Source: an uncultured Nioella sp. (GTDB lineage: Bacteria > Pseudomonadota > Alphaproteobacteria > Rhodobacterales > Rhodobacteraceae). Taken from it: DNA of 64,000 bases. The notes under the pieces were generated by a model, which saw only the letters and a program-made list of their open reading frames with translations, was not told where the DNA came from and ran no database searches. Position 1 is the first letter of the stretch. Each line of letters opens with the position of its first letter. Below are positions 47,088 through 57,149 of this stretch, piece after piece. The stretch covers positions 124,001-188,000 of the forward strand of contig CANLZL010000001.1 in the NCBI GenBank assembly GCA_947495575.1, read 5' to 3'. Position numbers and translations under genes: made by a program.

Positions 47088-47504
47088 TTAATTAAAGGCC
47101 AAAACGGCAAATATGATCGCGATGCCAACGCCCGCTCGCGCGATTTTGGACATAGTTTTTAGGTAGTTTAGATCCGGTGCCGATCCCGATTTTTGGGCCC
47201 CGGCCGAATGAATAGACATCATGGTCACAGGCACGAGTACGGCAGCGGCCCCAACAAGTTTCACATAGAAGAGCCACGTGAGGTTTGTTCCGGCATTCAT
47301 GACAAGCATGGCAATTCCGGTGATCCAAAGCAGCAGGATCGACGCAAAGCCGATTTTGCCTATCACGCCCATGGCATTGGCGACCATGGGCGGGGGCGGG
47401 CCTTCATGTGCGATTACGCGTTTCATCAGTATGCCATTGCCGATTGCGGCGGCCCCGCCGCCCAATAGGGCGAAAAAATGTATGATTTTCAGTGCAAAAA
47501 ACAT
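47088..47504 (-). CDS. Small membrane protein, four helices
   Basis: The 138-residue protein has four hydrophobic segments: FFALKIIHFFALLGGGAAAIGNGIL, VIGKIGFASILLLWITGIAML, LTWLFYVKLVGAAAVLVPVTMM and MSKIARAGVGIAIIFAVLAF. The histidine in the first helix (KIIHFFAL) and the layout resemble small CopD/DUF2269-like membrane proteins, possibly heme binding, but I do not assign a family. It is convergent with hppD. No other feature gives a role. Confidence 0.7.
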   Translation of the reverse strand: MFFALKIIHFFALLGGGAAAIGNGILMKRVIAHEGPPPPMVANAMGVIGKIGFASILLLWITGIAMLVMNAGTNLTWLFYVKLVGAAAVLVPVTMMSIHSAGAQKSGSAPDLNYLKTMSKIARAGVGIAIIFAVLAFN

Positions 47505-47666
47505 CCTGATCCCCTCAGCCTTCCGTCACCCTTGACGTTGGCGTACTCGGACGAGCGGGTCAATGGTTGGGCCTCGCAGTGAAAAATGAGCGAGTTTTGT
47601 TGGAAAGCCTTGCCGAAACCGGTTTCGGCACTCAGCTTTGAGGAAACCTACGAGAAAGTGAGTCTC

Positions 47667-48353
47667 ATGAAACGCTCAGAGATCAATGACATCATGGCCG
47701 AGGCGGATGCTTTCATCCGTTCATTTGGTTTTGTCCTGCCCCCGTTTGCTTATTGGACGCCGGAGGAAATGGCGTCGCGCCGGTCCGAGATTGACGGGAT
47801 AATCAATGGACGTTTGGGGTGGGACATCACGGATTATGGCCAAGGGAAGTATGACGAACTTGGCCTATTCCTGTTCACATTGCGAAATGGCCGACAGGAT
47901 GACCTGAAGCGCGGTGGTGGGATGTGTTACGCTGAGAAGCTGTTGATTTCAAAGAAAGATCAAATCAGCCCGATGCACCGGCACTACCTGAAGGCCGAAG
48001 ACATCATCAATCGCGGTGGCGCCAAGATGGCGATTGAGCTTTTTGGATCGGCGCCGGATGGCAGCTTTGACGAGACTGCGGGCGGCACTGTGCTTTGCGA
48101 CGGAATTTCTCGCAACTTCGCGCCGGGAGAGGTGATCCTGTTTGAGCCTGGGGAAAGCGTGACCCTGATGCCCGGTGATTGGCACGCGTTTTGGGGCGAG
48201 GGCGGCGACGTCCTGATCGGAGAGGTTTCGACCGTCAATGACGACGAGACGGATAACTGGTTCCGGGAGCCAATCGGACGGTTCGCCGAAATTGAAGAAG
48301 ATGTGGCGCCGACCCATTTGCTGTCGTCAGATTACGCACGGATTTTGGCTTAA
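47667..48353 (+). CDS. D-lyxose/D-mannose family sugar isomerase
   Basis: The 228-residue cupin protein starts MKRSEINDIMAEADAFIRSFGFVLPPFAYWTPEEM. Metal ligands are likely His104, His106, Glu111 (MHRHYLKAED) and His173 (DWHAFW). This is the lyxose isomerase family that interconverts D-lyxose and D-xylulose or D-mannose and D-fructose. ATG 47667 matches family N-termini; the frame upstream to 47586 has no such support. It is isolated from other sugar genes, so the physiological sugar is open. Confidence 0.88.
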   Translation: MKRSEINDIMAEADAFIRSFGFVLPPFAYWTPEEMASRRSEIDGIINGRLGWDITDYGQGKYDELGLFLFTLRNGRQDDLKRGGGMCYAEKLLISKKDQISPMHRHYLKAEDIINRGGAKMAIELFGSAPDGSFDETAGGTVLCDGISRNFAPGEVILFEPGESVTLMPGDWHAFWGEGGDVLIGEVSTVNDDETDNWFREPIGRFAEIEEDVAPTHLLSSDYARILA

Positions 48354-48543
48354 GCCGCCAGTTTTCATCTCTCGACCGGTTTTTTTTTGTGTGCAATCTC
48401 GGCGCGTTTGTGACGTGGTTGTCATTTTTAAATGACACATGTGTCACTTTTTCTTAACGGTTTCGCCGCCTTACGGCGGCGATCCGCGCGGGGGGATCCT
48501 CCCCCCGCGACCCGCCTTTGGGAATTTTTGCAAAGAAGAAGGA
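48354..48543. repeat. Palindrome-rich convergent intergenic region
   Basis: Between two gene ends lie a perfect 14-base palindrome TGACACATGTGTCA (48433-48446), a GC hairpin TCGCCGCC/GGCGGCGA (about 48464-48483) and a palindrome GGGGGGATCCTCCCCCC (about 48491-48507), then GGAATTTTTGCAAAGAAGAA. The last two parts resemble dispersed intergenic repeats that I recall from other Rhodobacterales genomes. They may end transcription from both sides. No gene is seen. Confidence 0.6.
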
Positions 48544-49446
48544 TCAGCGTCCGCGGATGCGCGGATCGAGGGCATCACGCAGGCCATCACCGATGTAATT
48601 CACGCTAAGCACGGTTAGCGAGATGGCGAGGCCGGGCCAGATCACCCGCTCGGGGTTTCTTTGCAACCAATCGGTGCCATCGAACAAAAGACGGCCCCAT
48701 GTCGGAAAATCGGATGGAAAGCCCAGGCCAAGAAATGAGAGTGCGCTTTCGGTGATGATCGCGTTGGCGATGCCAAGCGTGGCCGAGACCATAATTGGGC
48801 TCATCACATTTGGCAAAAGGTGGCGCAGGATCATCCGGTGTGGTGGCGTGCCGATTGAGCGGGCGGCAAGAACAAACTCACGCTCTTTCAGCGCCAGAAC
48901 ATCGCCGCGCACGATCCGGGCGGTTTGCATCCAGCTGGTGATGCCAATTACGAAAACGATCAGGATGAAGATTCCGGTCTCAGGCCCGAAGGCCGCGCGC
49001 AATGGATCGCGATAAAGCATCACAATCACCAAAAGCAGCGGCAAGAGGGGCAGGGCAAGGAACAGATCGGTGAAGCGCATCAACAGGCCATCGATCCGTT
49101 TGAAATAACCTGCCAATACACCGATGAAAGTGCCGAGCACGAGGCTAAGCAACATGGCGGTAAGGCCAACAGCGATCGAAATCTGACCACCGGCCATCAT
49201 ACGAGCAAACATATCGCGGCCGAGCTGGTCAGTGCCCATAGGGTGGGCAAAGCTCATTCCCTGATTGCGTACGCGCGGGTCGATATGGCCGGGATCAATA
49301 CCCCAAACATATGGTCCGAGGTAGACGAAGAGCAGCATGAAGACAAAAAACCCTGCTCCCAAAAGGGCGCCTTTGTGGGTTTTGAACTGGTCCCAGACAT
49401 CCCACCACTGGTTGCGCGGGGCCTGATTTGTGGTGGTATCAGTCAT
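48544..49446 (-). CDS. Peptide/opine ABC transporter permease (DppC-like)
   Basis: The 300-residue permease begins MTDTTTNQAPRNQWWDVWDQFKTHKGALLGAGFF, has the N-terminal OppC_N helix and the C-terminal BPD_transp_1 domain with the EAA loop (EREFVLAARSIGTPPHRMILRHLLPNV). GAGGAT before the ATG at 49446 fixes the start, inside the previous gene's stop, an eight-base overlap. It forms the channel with the DppB-like protein. Last gene of a five-gene minus-strand operon. Confidence 0.92.
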   Translation of the reverse strand: MTDTTTNQAPRNQWWDVWDQFKTHKGALLGAGFFVFMLLFVYLGPYVWGIDPGHIDPRVRNQGMSFAHPMGTDQLGRDMFARMMAGGQISIAVGLTAMLLSLVLGTFIGVLAGYFKRIDGLLMRFTDLFLALPLLPLLLVIVMLYRDPLRAAFGPETGIFILIVFVIGITSWMQTARIVRGDVLALKEREFVLAARSIGTPPHRMILRHLLPNVMSPIMVSATLGIANAIITESALSFLGLGFPSDFPTWGRLLFDGTDWLQRNPERVIWPGLAISLTVLSVNYIGDGLRDALDPRIRGR

Positions 49447-50449
49447 AGCGGATCCTCGGGTCAAGAATGCCGTAGAGCACATCGGCGATGAGATTGAAGA
49501 GCACGATGAGGAAGGCGAAGATGAAGGTCAGAGTTTGCACCGTGGGGATATCACCACCCTGAATGGCGCCAATAAGCAGATGGCCCAGGCCGTTCACTTT
49601 GAACACCTGTTCAGTGATGATTGCGCCGCCGAATACTTGCGGGACCCCAAGTGCAATCACCGTAACTACGGGGATCATCGAATTGCGCAGGACATGGACA
49701 AGCACGACAACTTGCTCGCTCAAACCCTTGGCGCGGGCGGTGCGCACGTAATCTTGGTTGAGATTGTCCAGCATGGACGCACGCATGAAGCGGCTGATTT
49801 GGGACGCGTTGAAAAGGCCTAACACCATCACTGGCATTATGATCTGTTTGATCTGCACCCAGAAGCTGGCGAAGTCGGTCACGACATGGGTCGTGTCATA
49901 CACCGACGGGAACCAGCCTAGCTGAACCGAAAAGATCACGATGAAGAGCACACCGGTAAAAAAGGTCGGGACAGAGAAGCCCAGCATAGAGATGAAGGTC
50001 CCAAGCTGGTCGAACCAGCTGTATTGGCGATAGGCCGATATGACGCCGATCGGGACGGCGATCAGGATACCGACAACGTAGGACGTGCCAACCACCCAAA
50101 GGGTCTGGGGCATGCGTTGCGCAATCAGGTCAACCACGGGGCTGCGGGTCTGCCAAGATACGACCCGCGGGCGGCTCTCTTCGCCAAAGCTCGCGCCGGT
50201 CCACTGTTCGATCAAGTTGATCGGTTCATTGACAAAGAACTGATACAGCCAAAGTCCGAACCGGATGTGCACAGGTTCATCAAGGCCAAGGGAGGCGCGG
50301 ATTTCGGCCCGAACTTCGGGCGGGATCGTCAGGGGCAGGCTGGCCGTCGGATCAGACGGCGCCAGATCAAGGATCAGAAAGATAATCAAACTGATGAACA
50401 GAAGCGTCGGAATGGCAATCAGCAAGCGACGGATCGTGTAAGTGAGCAT
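49439..50449 (-). CDS. Peptide/opine ABC transporter permease (DppB-like)
   Basis: The 336-residue protein opens MLTYTIRRLLIAIPTLLFISLIIFLILDLAPSDP, typical of DppB/OppB. It has an EAA loop (LNQDYVRTARAKGLSEQVVVLVHVLRNSMIPVV) in the C-terminal half. Six helices are expected. It pairs with the DppC-like permease that overlaps its stop. A hairpin lies between it and the substrate-binding protein gene upstream. Confidence 0.93.
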   Translation of the reverse strand: MLTYTIRRLLIAIPTLLFISLIIFLILDLAPSDPTASLPLTIPPEVRAEIRASLGLDEPVHIRFGLWLYQFFVNEPINLIEQWTGASFGEESRPRVVSWQTRSPVVDLIAQRMPQTLWVVGTSYVVGILIAVPIGVISAYRQYSWFDQLGTFISMLGFSVPTFFTGVLFIVIFSVQLGWFPSVYDTTHVVTDFASFWVQIKQIIMPVMVLGLFNASQISRFMRASMLDNLNQDYVRTARAKGLSEQVVVLVHVLRNSMIPVVTVIALGVPQVFGGAIITEQVFKVNGLGHLLIGAIQGGDIPTVQTLTFIFAFLIVLFNLIADVLYGILDPRIRYD

Positions 50450-50498
50450 GCGGGGACGCCTCGGTTCAGTAGTCTGTTTGTGAAGATGGGGTGGTGGG

Positions 50499-50526
50499 GT
50501 GCTGCACCCCCGGAGGGGATGCAGCA
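50499..50526 (-). other. Intra-operon hairpin after the substrate-binding protein gene
   Basis: On the minus strand GCTGCATCCCC pairs with GGGGGTGCAGC with one G-T pair, a few bases after the stop of the binding-protein gene, without a T-run. Such hairpins protect or partly end transcripts and raise the level of binding protein over permease. Confidence 0.6.
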
Positions 50527-50538
50527 GTGATCAGGCGA

Positions 50539-52248
50539 TTACATGTCGTCGCGATGCCATTCTGCGATGTTCCACAGCTCGGAATCCCAATCAGACATGC
50601 GCACACCACCAAGGGTGTTGGCATGGGCCGAAACGCCGCCACGGTGAACCAGCGGGATCATCCAGTAGTTCTGAACCAACATGTCGTTCATTTCACGGGC
50701 CAGGCGGCCACGCTCTTCGAGCGATGCGGTCTGTGCCATGGCGTCGACGAGGGCATCATAGGCCGGGTCACAGGAACGCTGGATGTTGTTGCCCTGCCAC
50801 TGGGATGCGGGCGAGGGGATCTCGGAGCAGCGCCAGTTCGCCATATAAGCCTCAGGATCTACGCCCGCGAAGTTGTTGGTGTACATCTCGATATCGGCAT
50901 AGAACTTCTGGTAAGTGTCAGGCGAAGAGGGATCACCGCCGAAGAAGACGGATGCGTCGATATTGCGAAGCTCAGCGTCAATGCCGACTTCACTCCACCA
51001 CTGCTTGATCAGGGCCTGGGTGTCCTGACGTACAGCGTTGGTCGATGTCTGGTAAAGAACCCGCAGCGGAACGCCATTGTGTTCACGCACGCCGTCACCA
51101 TCGGTATCTACGATGCCTGCTTCATCCAGAAGTGCATTTGCACCAGCGATATCCTGCACAAGGCAATCATCATTGGCAGTTGAAGCATAAGCGTCAGGCG
51201 CGGGTAAGACGTTACAGGTGGGCTGACCACCTGCACCATAGCCGATCTCGACAAGCAGAGCGCGGTCAATGGCCATGGACATTGCGGCGCCAACGGCCGG
51301 ATGGGTCAAGAAGGGGTGCGGACCAGCGGCTTCGGTCGAGCGATCATCGCCAAGTGCCGGATCAGGATTGAACTGATTCAGCATCATGCGCTCAACCGAG
51401 GTACCAAAGGCCGTGACAACGGTGCCGATGCCAGTTTCTTCCATTTCGGCCAACAGGGTTGGGTCGATCTGAAGGTTCCAGGCATAGTCAAACTCGCCGG
51501 TTTCCAGAACCGAACGCGCCGCCGATGCTGCGTCGCCGCCGCCTTTGAAGACCACGCGTGCAAAGGCCGGTTGATCCGCAACGCGGTAATTGTCATTTGC
51601 GACAAAGGTAATCACATCATTTGGACGGAATTCCTCGACCACGAATGGTCCGGTACCGATGGGGCCAAAATTGGCGTCGGTGCATTCGGGGGCTGCAGCG
51701 CCAAGGCAATCGGCAAACTGTGCAGCCTGAAGGATCGGGCTCTCAGCGCCGACAAAGGCAGTGTAGGGGAAGGGCTTCGGCTCAGAAAAGTTGATGCGCA
51801 CAGTGCGATCATCAACGGCCTCGACACTTTCCACACCGGTGAAATAGTTGGTCTGTGCACAACCTGATTCCGGGTGCGTGCAGTATTCCCATGTGAAGAC
51901 GGCATCGGCTGCAGTCACTGCAGAACCGTCCGACCACATCAGACCTTCCCGGAAGGTCCAGGTGATCGAGGTCAGGTCCTCACTGACACCGCCATTCTCT
52001 ACTGTCGGAATGGATTCGGCCATGAACGGCACCATTTCACCGGTGTCATCAAAGCGCGCGAAGGATTCCAGAACCAGCGATGCGGCTTCAACTTCTTTTG
52101 TACCGCCAGAAAGATAGGGGTTCAGTGTTGATGGCGCTTGCCAATAGATAATGTTGAGCTGCCCGTCCGAGCCACGCTCGGCCAAGGCGGCTGCTGGGGA
52201 TAGTGCGAACGCAGCCGCAGCCCCTAACAGGATATGTCTAAACTTCAT
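50539..52248 (-). CDS. Peptide/opine ABC transporter substrate-binding protein (SBP family 5)
   Basis: The 569-residue protein has a signal peptide MKFRHILLGAAAAFALSPAAALA and the family 5 binding-protein layout (LNIIYWQAPSTLNPYLSGGTKEVEAASLVLESFARFDDTGEMVPFMAESIP, then LTSITWTFREGLMWSDGSAVTAADAVFTWEY). It is periplasmic and sets the specificity of the transporter. AAGGAG is present before the ATG. A hairpin (52309-52327) precedes it between the ATPase genes, and another follows it. The substrate is probably a peptide, opine or acylated amine. Confidence 0.94.
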   Translation of the reverse strand: MKFRHILLGAAAAFALSPAAALAERGSDGQLNIIYWQAPSTLNPYLSGGTKEVEAASLVLESFARFDDTGEMVPFMAESIPTVENGGVSEDLTSITWTFREGLMWSDGSAVTAADAVFTWEYCTHPESGCAQTNYFTGVESVEAVDDRTVRINFSEPKPFPYTAFVGAESPILQAAQFADCLGAAAPECTDANFGPIGTGPFVVEEFRPNDVITFVANDNYRVADQPAFARVVFKGGGDAASAARSVLETGEFDYAWNLQIDPTLLAEMEETGIGTVVTAFGTSVERMMLNQFNPDPALGDDRSTEAAGPHPFLTHPAVGAAMSMAIDRALLVEIGYGAGGQPTCNVLPAPDAYASTANDDCLVQDIAGANALLDEAGIVDTDGDGVREHNGVPLRVLYQTSTNAVRQDTQALIKQWWSEVGIDAELRNIDASVFFGGDPSSPDTYQKFYADIEMYTNNFAGVDPEAYMANWRCSEIPSPASQWQGNNIQRSCDPAYDALVDAMAQTASLEERGRLAREMNDMLVQNYWMIPLVHRGGVSAHANTLGGVRMSDWDSELWNIAEWHRDDM

Positions 52249-52335
52249 TTTTCTCTCCTTGTTGGTCCTAATTATTGGTCCATTTTTGGCTCTTTTTGGC
52301 CTCTGGCGCCGCCGTTTTCCCCGGCGGACGTGGTG

Positions 52336-53328
52336 TTATTCGTTAAGGCGATGACAGGCGGCAAAACGGCCTGGCTCCACTTCTCTGAATTCTGGTTCTT
52401 CGCTGCGGCAACGATCCAAGACCTGCGGGCAACGCGTGCAGAAATTACATCCTTGCGGCGGATTTGACGGGCTGGGGACATCGCCAGTCAGGATTGTGCG
52501 CTCAGCACTGTCATGTGCCGTTGGATCCGGCTCAGGGACAGCAGATAATAGCGCTTGAGTGTAAGGATGCTTGGGATCGTCATAAAGCCCGTCACGCGGC
52601 GCAAGTTCCACAATTTTCCCAAGGTACATAACAGCCACGCGATCTGCGATATGGCGCACCATTGACAGGTCATGACTGATGAAAAGGTAGGTTAGGCCGA
52701 ACTCTTTTTGCAAGTCTTCCAAAAGGTTCACGACCTGCGCCTGAATGGACACATCCAGCGCGGCAATCGGTTCGTCACAGACAATAAATTTGGGGTTAAG
52801 CGCCAATGCGCGGGCGATACCGATGCGCTGGCGCTGACCGCCAGAAAATTCATGTGGGTAGCGATGGGCAAAGTCGCGGTTAAGGCCGACCGCATCCATC
52901 AGTTCATAGATACGCGCCAGCCGGTCTTCACGCTTCAGATCTGTGTGTTCCTGCAACGGTTCACCAACGATGTCGGCCACAGTCATGCGGGGGTTTAGAC
53001 TGGCTTGCGGATCTTGAAAAACCATCTGCATGAAAGGACGCATCGGGCGAAGTTCGCGCGGCGTCGATTTGCCAATCTCGGTGCCGCCCATATTGATCGA
53101 ACCCTCGGTCGGCTCATAGAGACGCAAGACTGCGCGGCCACAGGTGGATTTCCCACAGCCGGATTCACCGACAAGGCCAAGCGTTTCGCCCTCGAAAATA
53201 TCAAAACTGACATCATCGACGGCTTTGACGTCACCAGTATGGCGCTGCATCAGCCCTGTATGGATTGGAAAATACATCTTCAGGCCGGAGACTGAGACCA
53301 GTTTATTGCGATCTGAGTGATCAAGCAT
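52336..53328 (-). CDS. Peptide/opine ABC transporter ATPase (DppF-like)
   Basis: The 330-residue ATPase has Walker [10 protein letters not shown], signature [19 protein letters not shown], Walker [13 protein letters not shown] and a C-terminal oligopeptide/dipeptide extension with [12 protein letters not shown] cysteines. The start [10 protein letters not shown] at 53328 overlaps the stop of the DppD-like gene by eight bases. The longer frame has no support. It works with the DppD-like ATPase. Confidence 0.94.
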   Translation of the reverse strand: MLDHSDRNKLVSVSGLKMYFPIHTGLMQRHTGDVKAVDDVSFDIFEGETLGLVGESGCGKSTCGRAVLRLYEPTEGSINMGGTEIGKSTPRELRPMRPFMQMVFQDPQASLNPRMTVADIVGEPLQEHTDLKREDRLARIYELMDAVGLNRDFAHRYPHEFSGGQRQRIGIARALALNPKFIVCDEPIAALDVSIQAQVVNLLEDLQKEFGLTYLFISHDLSMVRHIADRVAVMYLGKIVELAPRDGLYDDPKHPYTQALLSAVPEPDPTAHDSAERTILTGDVPSPSNPPQGCNFCTRCPQVLDRCRSEEPEFREVEPGRFAACHRLNE

Positions 53329-54328
53329 TTTGGGCCTCCGTCGCTGAGACGGGATGGAAACACGCCACGTCATGGCCTTGGCTAACGGGTTCGCGCAAGG
53401 GGTTCTCAACCTCGCATCTGGCAATCGCCCGTGCACAGCGCGGTCGGAACGGGCAAGAAGAGGGCGGTGCGCCCAAAATAGGTGGCTGCCCCTCTATGAC
53501 CTCCAGCCGGGCTTCGCGTTTTCCACGCACATTTGGAACAGTTTGCAACAGCGCGTGGGTATAAGGGTGCTGCGGGTTTTTGAACAATTCCCGCACAGGG
53601 GCGTGTTCTACCACTTGCCCGCCATACATAACCAAGACACGGTCAGCGATGCCCGCGATCACACCCAGATCGTGGGTGATCCAGACAACGGCCATGCCCA
53701 GCTTGTCACGCAGGTCTTTCATCAGCTCCAAAATTTGCGCTTGGATGGTTACGTCCAATGCGGTTGTCGGCTCATCGGCAATCAGAACTTTGGGGTCGCA
53801 GGCCAGCGCAATTGCGATCATCACGCGTTGGCGCATGCCACCGGAAAACTGGTGCGGGTAGTCCTTCAACCGGCGTGCTGCGTCGGGGATGCCCACAAGT
53901 TCCAGTAGTTCAACCGCCCGCTTTCGGGCGGCAGATTTGTTCATGCCCATATGCTTGCGCAGCGGTTCCATCAGCTGAAAGCCGACATTGAACACCGGGT
54001 TGAGCGACGTCATTGGATCTTGGAACACAAACCCGATTCGGGCACCGCGTACGGCACGTAGCTGTTCGTCGGTGGCAGTCAGCAGGTCCTGGTCTTCGAA
54101 CATAACTGTGCCATTGCGGACTTCGGCAGGTGGTGAGGGCAAAAGGCCGATCAACGACATCATAGTCACGGATTTGCCCGATCCACTTTCGCCGACAACG
54201 CCCAGAAGCTCACCAGCTTTCAAATGAAAGCTGACATCATTGACAGCGTGGACTTCACCGCGCCGGGTTTTGAATACGGTTTTGAGGCCCTTTACATCAA
54301 GGACCGAGGGCGTTGCCCCATCAAGCAT
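53321..54328 (-). CDS. Peptide/opine ABC transporter ATPase (DppD-like)
   Basis: The 335-residue ATPase has Walker [10 protein letters not shown], signature [19 protein letters not shown], Walker [12 protein letters not shown] and the C-terminal extension [15 protein letters not shown]. It is the first gene of the five-gene operon. ATG 54328 is preferred over GTG 54331, with AGGAGCG about nine bases ahead. It is divergent from the argE-like gene with a 222-base control region between. Confidence 0.94.
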   Translation of the reverse strand: MLDGATPSVLDVKGLKTVFKTRRGEVHAVNDVSFHLKAGELLGVVGESGSGKSVTMMSLIGLLPSPPAEVRNGTVMFEDQDLLTATDEQLRAVRGARIGFVFQDPMTSLNPVFNVGFQLMEPLRKHMGMNKSAARKRAVELLELVGIPDAARRLKDYPHQFSGGMRQRVMIAIALACDPKVLIADEPTTALDVTIQAQILELMKDLRDKLGMAVVWITHDLGVIAGIADRVLVMYGGQVVEHAPVRELFKNPQHPYTHALLQTVPNVRGKREARLEVIEGQPPILGAPPSSCPFRPRCARAIARCEVENPLREPVSQGHDVACFHPVSATEAQNA

Positions 54329-54550
54329 CACCAGACGCTCCTGACCTGTTGGACTGGCCCCACCTCTATTTGGGCGGGTGCCGTAATTGCCGTTGACGGT
54401 ATCAGGAAATTGAAACCCCGCAAGGGGCTATCCCTTAACGTCATGCCATTTTTTTACCAGTTGAACAAAAAACAACCAAACCGTCGGCGCTGGGCTTGAC
54501 CCGGGGGCGCAGTGGGCAGAGGCTTGGTCTGGCCAAACCGGAGCAACGTC

Positions 54551-55714
54551 ATGCCAGTCTCAATCTCGTCGCGTGAAATTCTAGAAAAACTGGTTTCTTT
54601 TCCAACTGTTAGCCGGGATAGCAACCTTGACCTGGTGGATTGGGTCGAGGAGGTTTTGACCGGTGCTGGGATCAAGTGTTACCGGGATTATTCTGCCGAT
54701 GGCAAGAAGGCGAGCCTCTTTGCCCATGTCGGGCCAGGGGTTGAGGGTGGCGTCATTTTGTCGGGTCACACCGACGTTGTGCCGGTTGATGGGCAAGGCT
54801 GGTCCATGGAACCGTTTCAAGTCACTGAAAGGGACGGCCGGCTTTACGGTCGAGGAACCTGCGATATGAAAGGGTTTGATGCTCTTGCGCTGGGCCTTGT
54901 TCTTCGTGCTGCAAACGCACCGCTGAACCGCCCCCTCCAAATCTGCCTGACTCGCGATGAGGAAATTGGCTGCATCGGTGCGCCTCCGATGATCCGCGCA
55001 ATGGAAGGCGTTGTTCCCAAGGCCGCGCTAGCCATTATCGGCGAGCCGACAATGATGCAGGCCGTGACAGGTCATAAGGGGGGAACCGGGGTCGACACGC
55101 ATCTGCGGGGCTTTGAAGTTCATAGCTCCCTGATAGATCGGGGTGTCTCCGCCGTTATGGAAGGGGCCAAGCTGATCGACTGGGCCAACCGGATGAATGC
55201 AGAGAATCGTGCGAAAATGCCTAAAGGCTCTGATGCGCTGTTCGATCCGCCCTACACGACATTGCATGTGGGCGTGGTCGAAGGCGGCACCGCCCACAAT
55301 ATCACCGCCAAGGATTGCCGGTTCCTGATGTCGATCAGGGCCGTGCCGGGAGATAATGTTGAAGACTGGATCGCGCGATATCAGGCAGAGGCCCAGGCGT
55401 TAGAGGCGCAGATGCAAGCCATTCATCCCGAGTGCTTTATCATAACAGAACCGGTTTTCGATGTGCCGGGTTTGCGACCCGAAGAGAACGGCGCAGCAGA
55501 ACAATTGGTCCGGCAATTGACCGGCGACAATGGTACGCACGTTGTCAGCTATGGAACCGAGGCCGGACAGTTTCAGCAAGCTGGCTATTCCTCGATTGTT
55601 TGCGGCCCGGGCGATATCGCACAGGCGCATCAACCGGATGAGTTTATCTCTGTCGCGCAATTTGAGGCGGGAGAGGCCTTTATGGATCGATTGCTGAAAG
55701 TGCTCTGCGCGTGA
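54551..55714 (+). CDS. argE: Acetylornithine deacetylase-like M20 peptidase (ArgE)
   Basis: The 387-residue zinc hydrolase has the metal-binding segments LSGHTDVVPVDG and RGTCDMKGFDALALGLVL, then LTRDEEIGCIG and IIGEPTMMQ, typical of ArgE. It removes an acetyl or other acyl group from ornithine-like amino acids. The ATG at 54551 gives the usual start. Its TGA overlaps the next gene. Location between the peptide transporter and a DadA-like oxidase suggests a catabolic rather than arginine-synthesis role. Confidence 0.9.
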   Translation: MPVSISSREILEKLVSFPTVSRDSNLDLVDWVEEVLTGAGIKCYRDYSADGKKASLFAHVGPGVEGGVILSGHTDVVPVDGQGWSMEPFQVTERDGRLYGRGTCDMKGFDALALGLVLRAANAPLNRPLQICLTRDEEIGCIGAPPMIRAMEGVVPKAALAIIGEPTMMQAVTGHKGGTGVDTHLRGFEVHSSLIDRGVSAVMEGAKLIDWANRMNAENRAKMPKGSDALFDPPYTTLHVGVVEGGTAHNITAKDCRFLMSIRAVPGDNVEDWIARYQAEAQALEAQMQAIHPECFIITEPVFDVPGLRPEENGAAEQLVRQLTGDNGTHVVSYGTEAGQFQQAGYSSIVCGPGDIAQAHQPDEFISVAQFEAGEAFMDRLLKVLCA

Positions 55715-57057
55715 TGGCGTTTCCGCTTGGAATGCAAAACCCGCCCGAACATGACGGGCCATTGCCCGATCAAGCAGATGTCGTGATCATCGGAGCCGGG
55801 ATTATCGGAGTGATGACGGCGTACTTCCTTGCGCGAAAAGGACTGCGTGCAGTTGTGCTTGAAAAAGGCCGGGTCGCCGCTGAACAAAGCAGTCGGAATT
55901 GGGGGTGGATCAGGCAGATGGGTCGCGATGCCGATGAATTGCCGATCATGAAGGAAGCCTGCCGGATCTGGGCCGACCTGGCCGACGAGGTTGACGGCGA
56001 CCTGGGGCTTAAAACTTGCGGGCTCACATATCTTGCGAAATCGGAGGCTGACCTCGCCCGCTACGAAAGCTGGATTGCGGATGTGTCCCATATCGGTGTG
56101 GACAGCCAAATGCTGTCTCGTGCTGAAACCCGTGCATTGTTGCCCGACAGCAGCGTCGACTGGGCAGGGGCAATGCATACGCCCAGTGACATGAGGGCCG
56201 AGCCTTGGGTTGCGGTACCGATAATTGCTCGCGCTGCGAAGAAGCACGGCGTCGAAATCATTGAAGGTTGCGCCGCGCGCGTACTGGATATTACCGGCGG
56301 TCGTGTTTCTGGCATCTGGACAGAGCGCGGCCTGATCCGCGCGCCCGAAATTGTCGTTGCAGGTGGCGCTTGGTCATCCTTGTTCCTTCGACGTCACGGG
56401 GTCGACATCCCACAGCTTTCCGTTCGGGCCACAGTCGTTGCAACCGAACCGGTGGAAACAGTTACAGACGGCGGTGCAGGTGGCGATGGCTTGGCCTTTC
56501 GGCGCAGGCAGGACGGGGGGTATACCCTTGCGCCGGGCGGATTTCACGATATTTGGATTGGACCCGATGCTTTGCGCCATGCATTGAAGTTCAGAAAACA
56601 ATTGATGCTTGATCCCTTCGGACGCCGCTACCACTCGGTTGCGCCGAAAGGCTATCCCGATGCATGGGGGCAATCGCGCCATTGGGACAAAGACGATGAA
56701 ACTCCGTTCGAAAGAATGCGTGTTTTGGATCCTGGGCCTAATGAGAAAAAGGCGCGTGAGGTGGTGCAAGGGTTCGGCGCGATGTTCCCAAAGCTGGGAT
56801 CAGTGCGGGCCAAAGCCGCATGGGGCGGAATGATCGATGTCACGCCGGACATTGTTCCGGTTGTGGACCGCGCAGGGCAGATTCCCGGCCTGTCAATTTG
56901 CACGGGGATGTGTGGGCATGGATTTGGAATTGGGCCAGGTTTTGGTCGTGTGATGGCGGATTTGGTGGTGGGAGAGGACATTGGTCATGACTTAAGCCGG
57001 TTCCGATTGGCACGGTTTTCCGATGGCACCAAAATGGAGTTGGGCCCGACAATTTGA
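55714..57057 (+). CDS. FAD-dependent amino-acid oxidase/dehydrogenase (DadA-like)
   Basis: The 447-residue flavoprotein has the dinucleotide-binding start ADVVIIGAGIIGVMTAYFLARKGLRAVVLEKGRVAAEQSSRNWGWIRQMGRD, and a C-terminal GHGFGIGPGFGRVMADLVVGE. It belongs to the DAO superfamily and probably oxidises an amino acid or amine freed by the neighbouring hydrolases. TGATG joins it to argE (GTG at 55711 is also possible). It has no signal peptide. Confidence 0.9.
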   Translation: MAFPLGMQNPPEHDGPLPDQADVVIIGAGIIGVMTAYFLARKGLRAVVLEKGRVAAEQSSRNWGWIRQMGRDADELPIMKEACRIWADLADEVDGDLGLKTCGLTYLAKSEADLARYESWIADVSHIGVDSQMLSRAETRALLPDSSVDWAGAMHTPSDMRAEPWVAVPIIARAAKKHGVEIIEGCAARVLDITGGRVSGIWTERGLIRAPEIVVAGGAWSSLFLRRHGVDIPQLSVRATVVATEPVETVTDGGAGGDGLAFRRRQDGGYTLAPGGFHDIWIGPDALRHALKFRKQLMLDPFGRRYHSVAPKGYPDAWGQSRHWDKDDETPFERMRVLDPGPNEKKAREVVQGFGAMFPKLGSVRAKAAWGGMIDVTPDIVPVVDRAGQIPGLSICTGMCGHGFGIGPGFGRVMADLVVGEDIGHDLSRFRLARFSDGTKMELGPTI

Positions 57058-57149
57058 CGTCGCGCGACCCTTGCCCTTGAACTTTGAGTGAGTCAGGCTC
57101 AGGTAAAACCTGACAGGGTCAGGCCCCCGAACATCAGAGAGGATATCTT

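Noticed and set aside
48527-48534. A TTTGCAAA octamer
   Set aside because: It is a single copy inside a repeat-like intergenic tail between two gene ends, so it is not a likely PccR operator.
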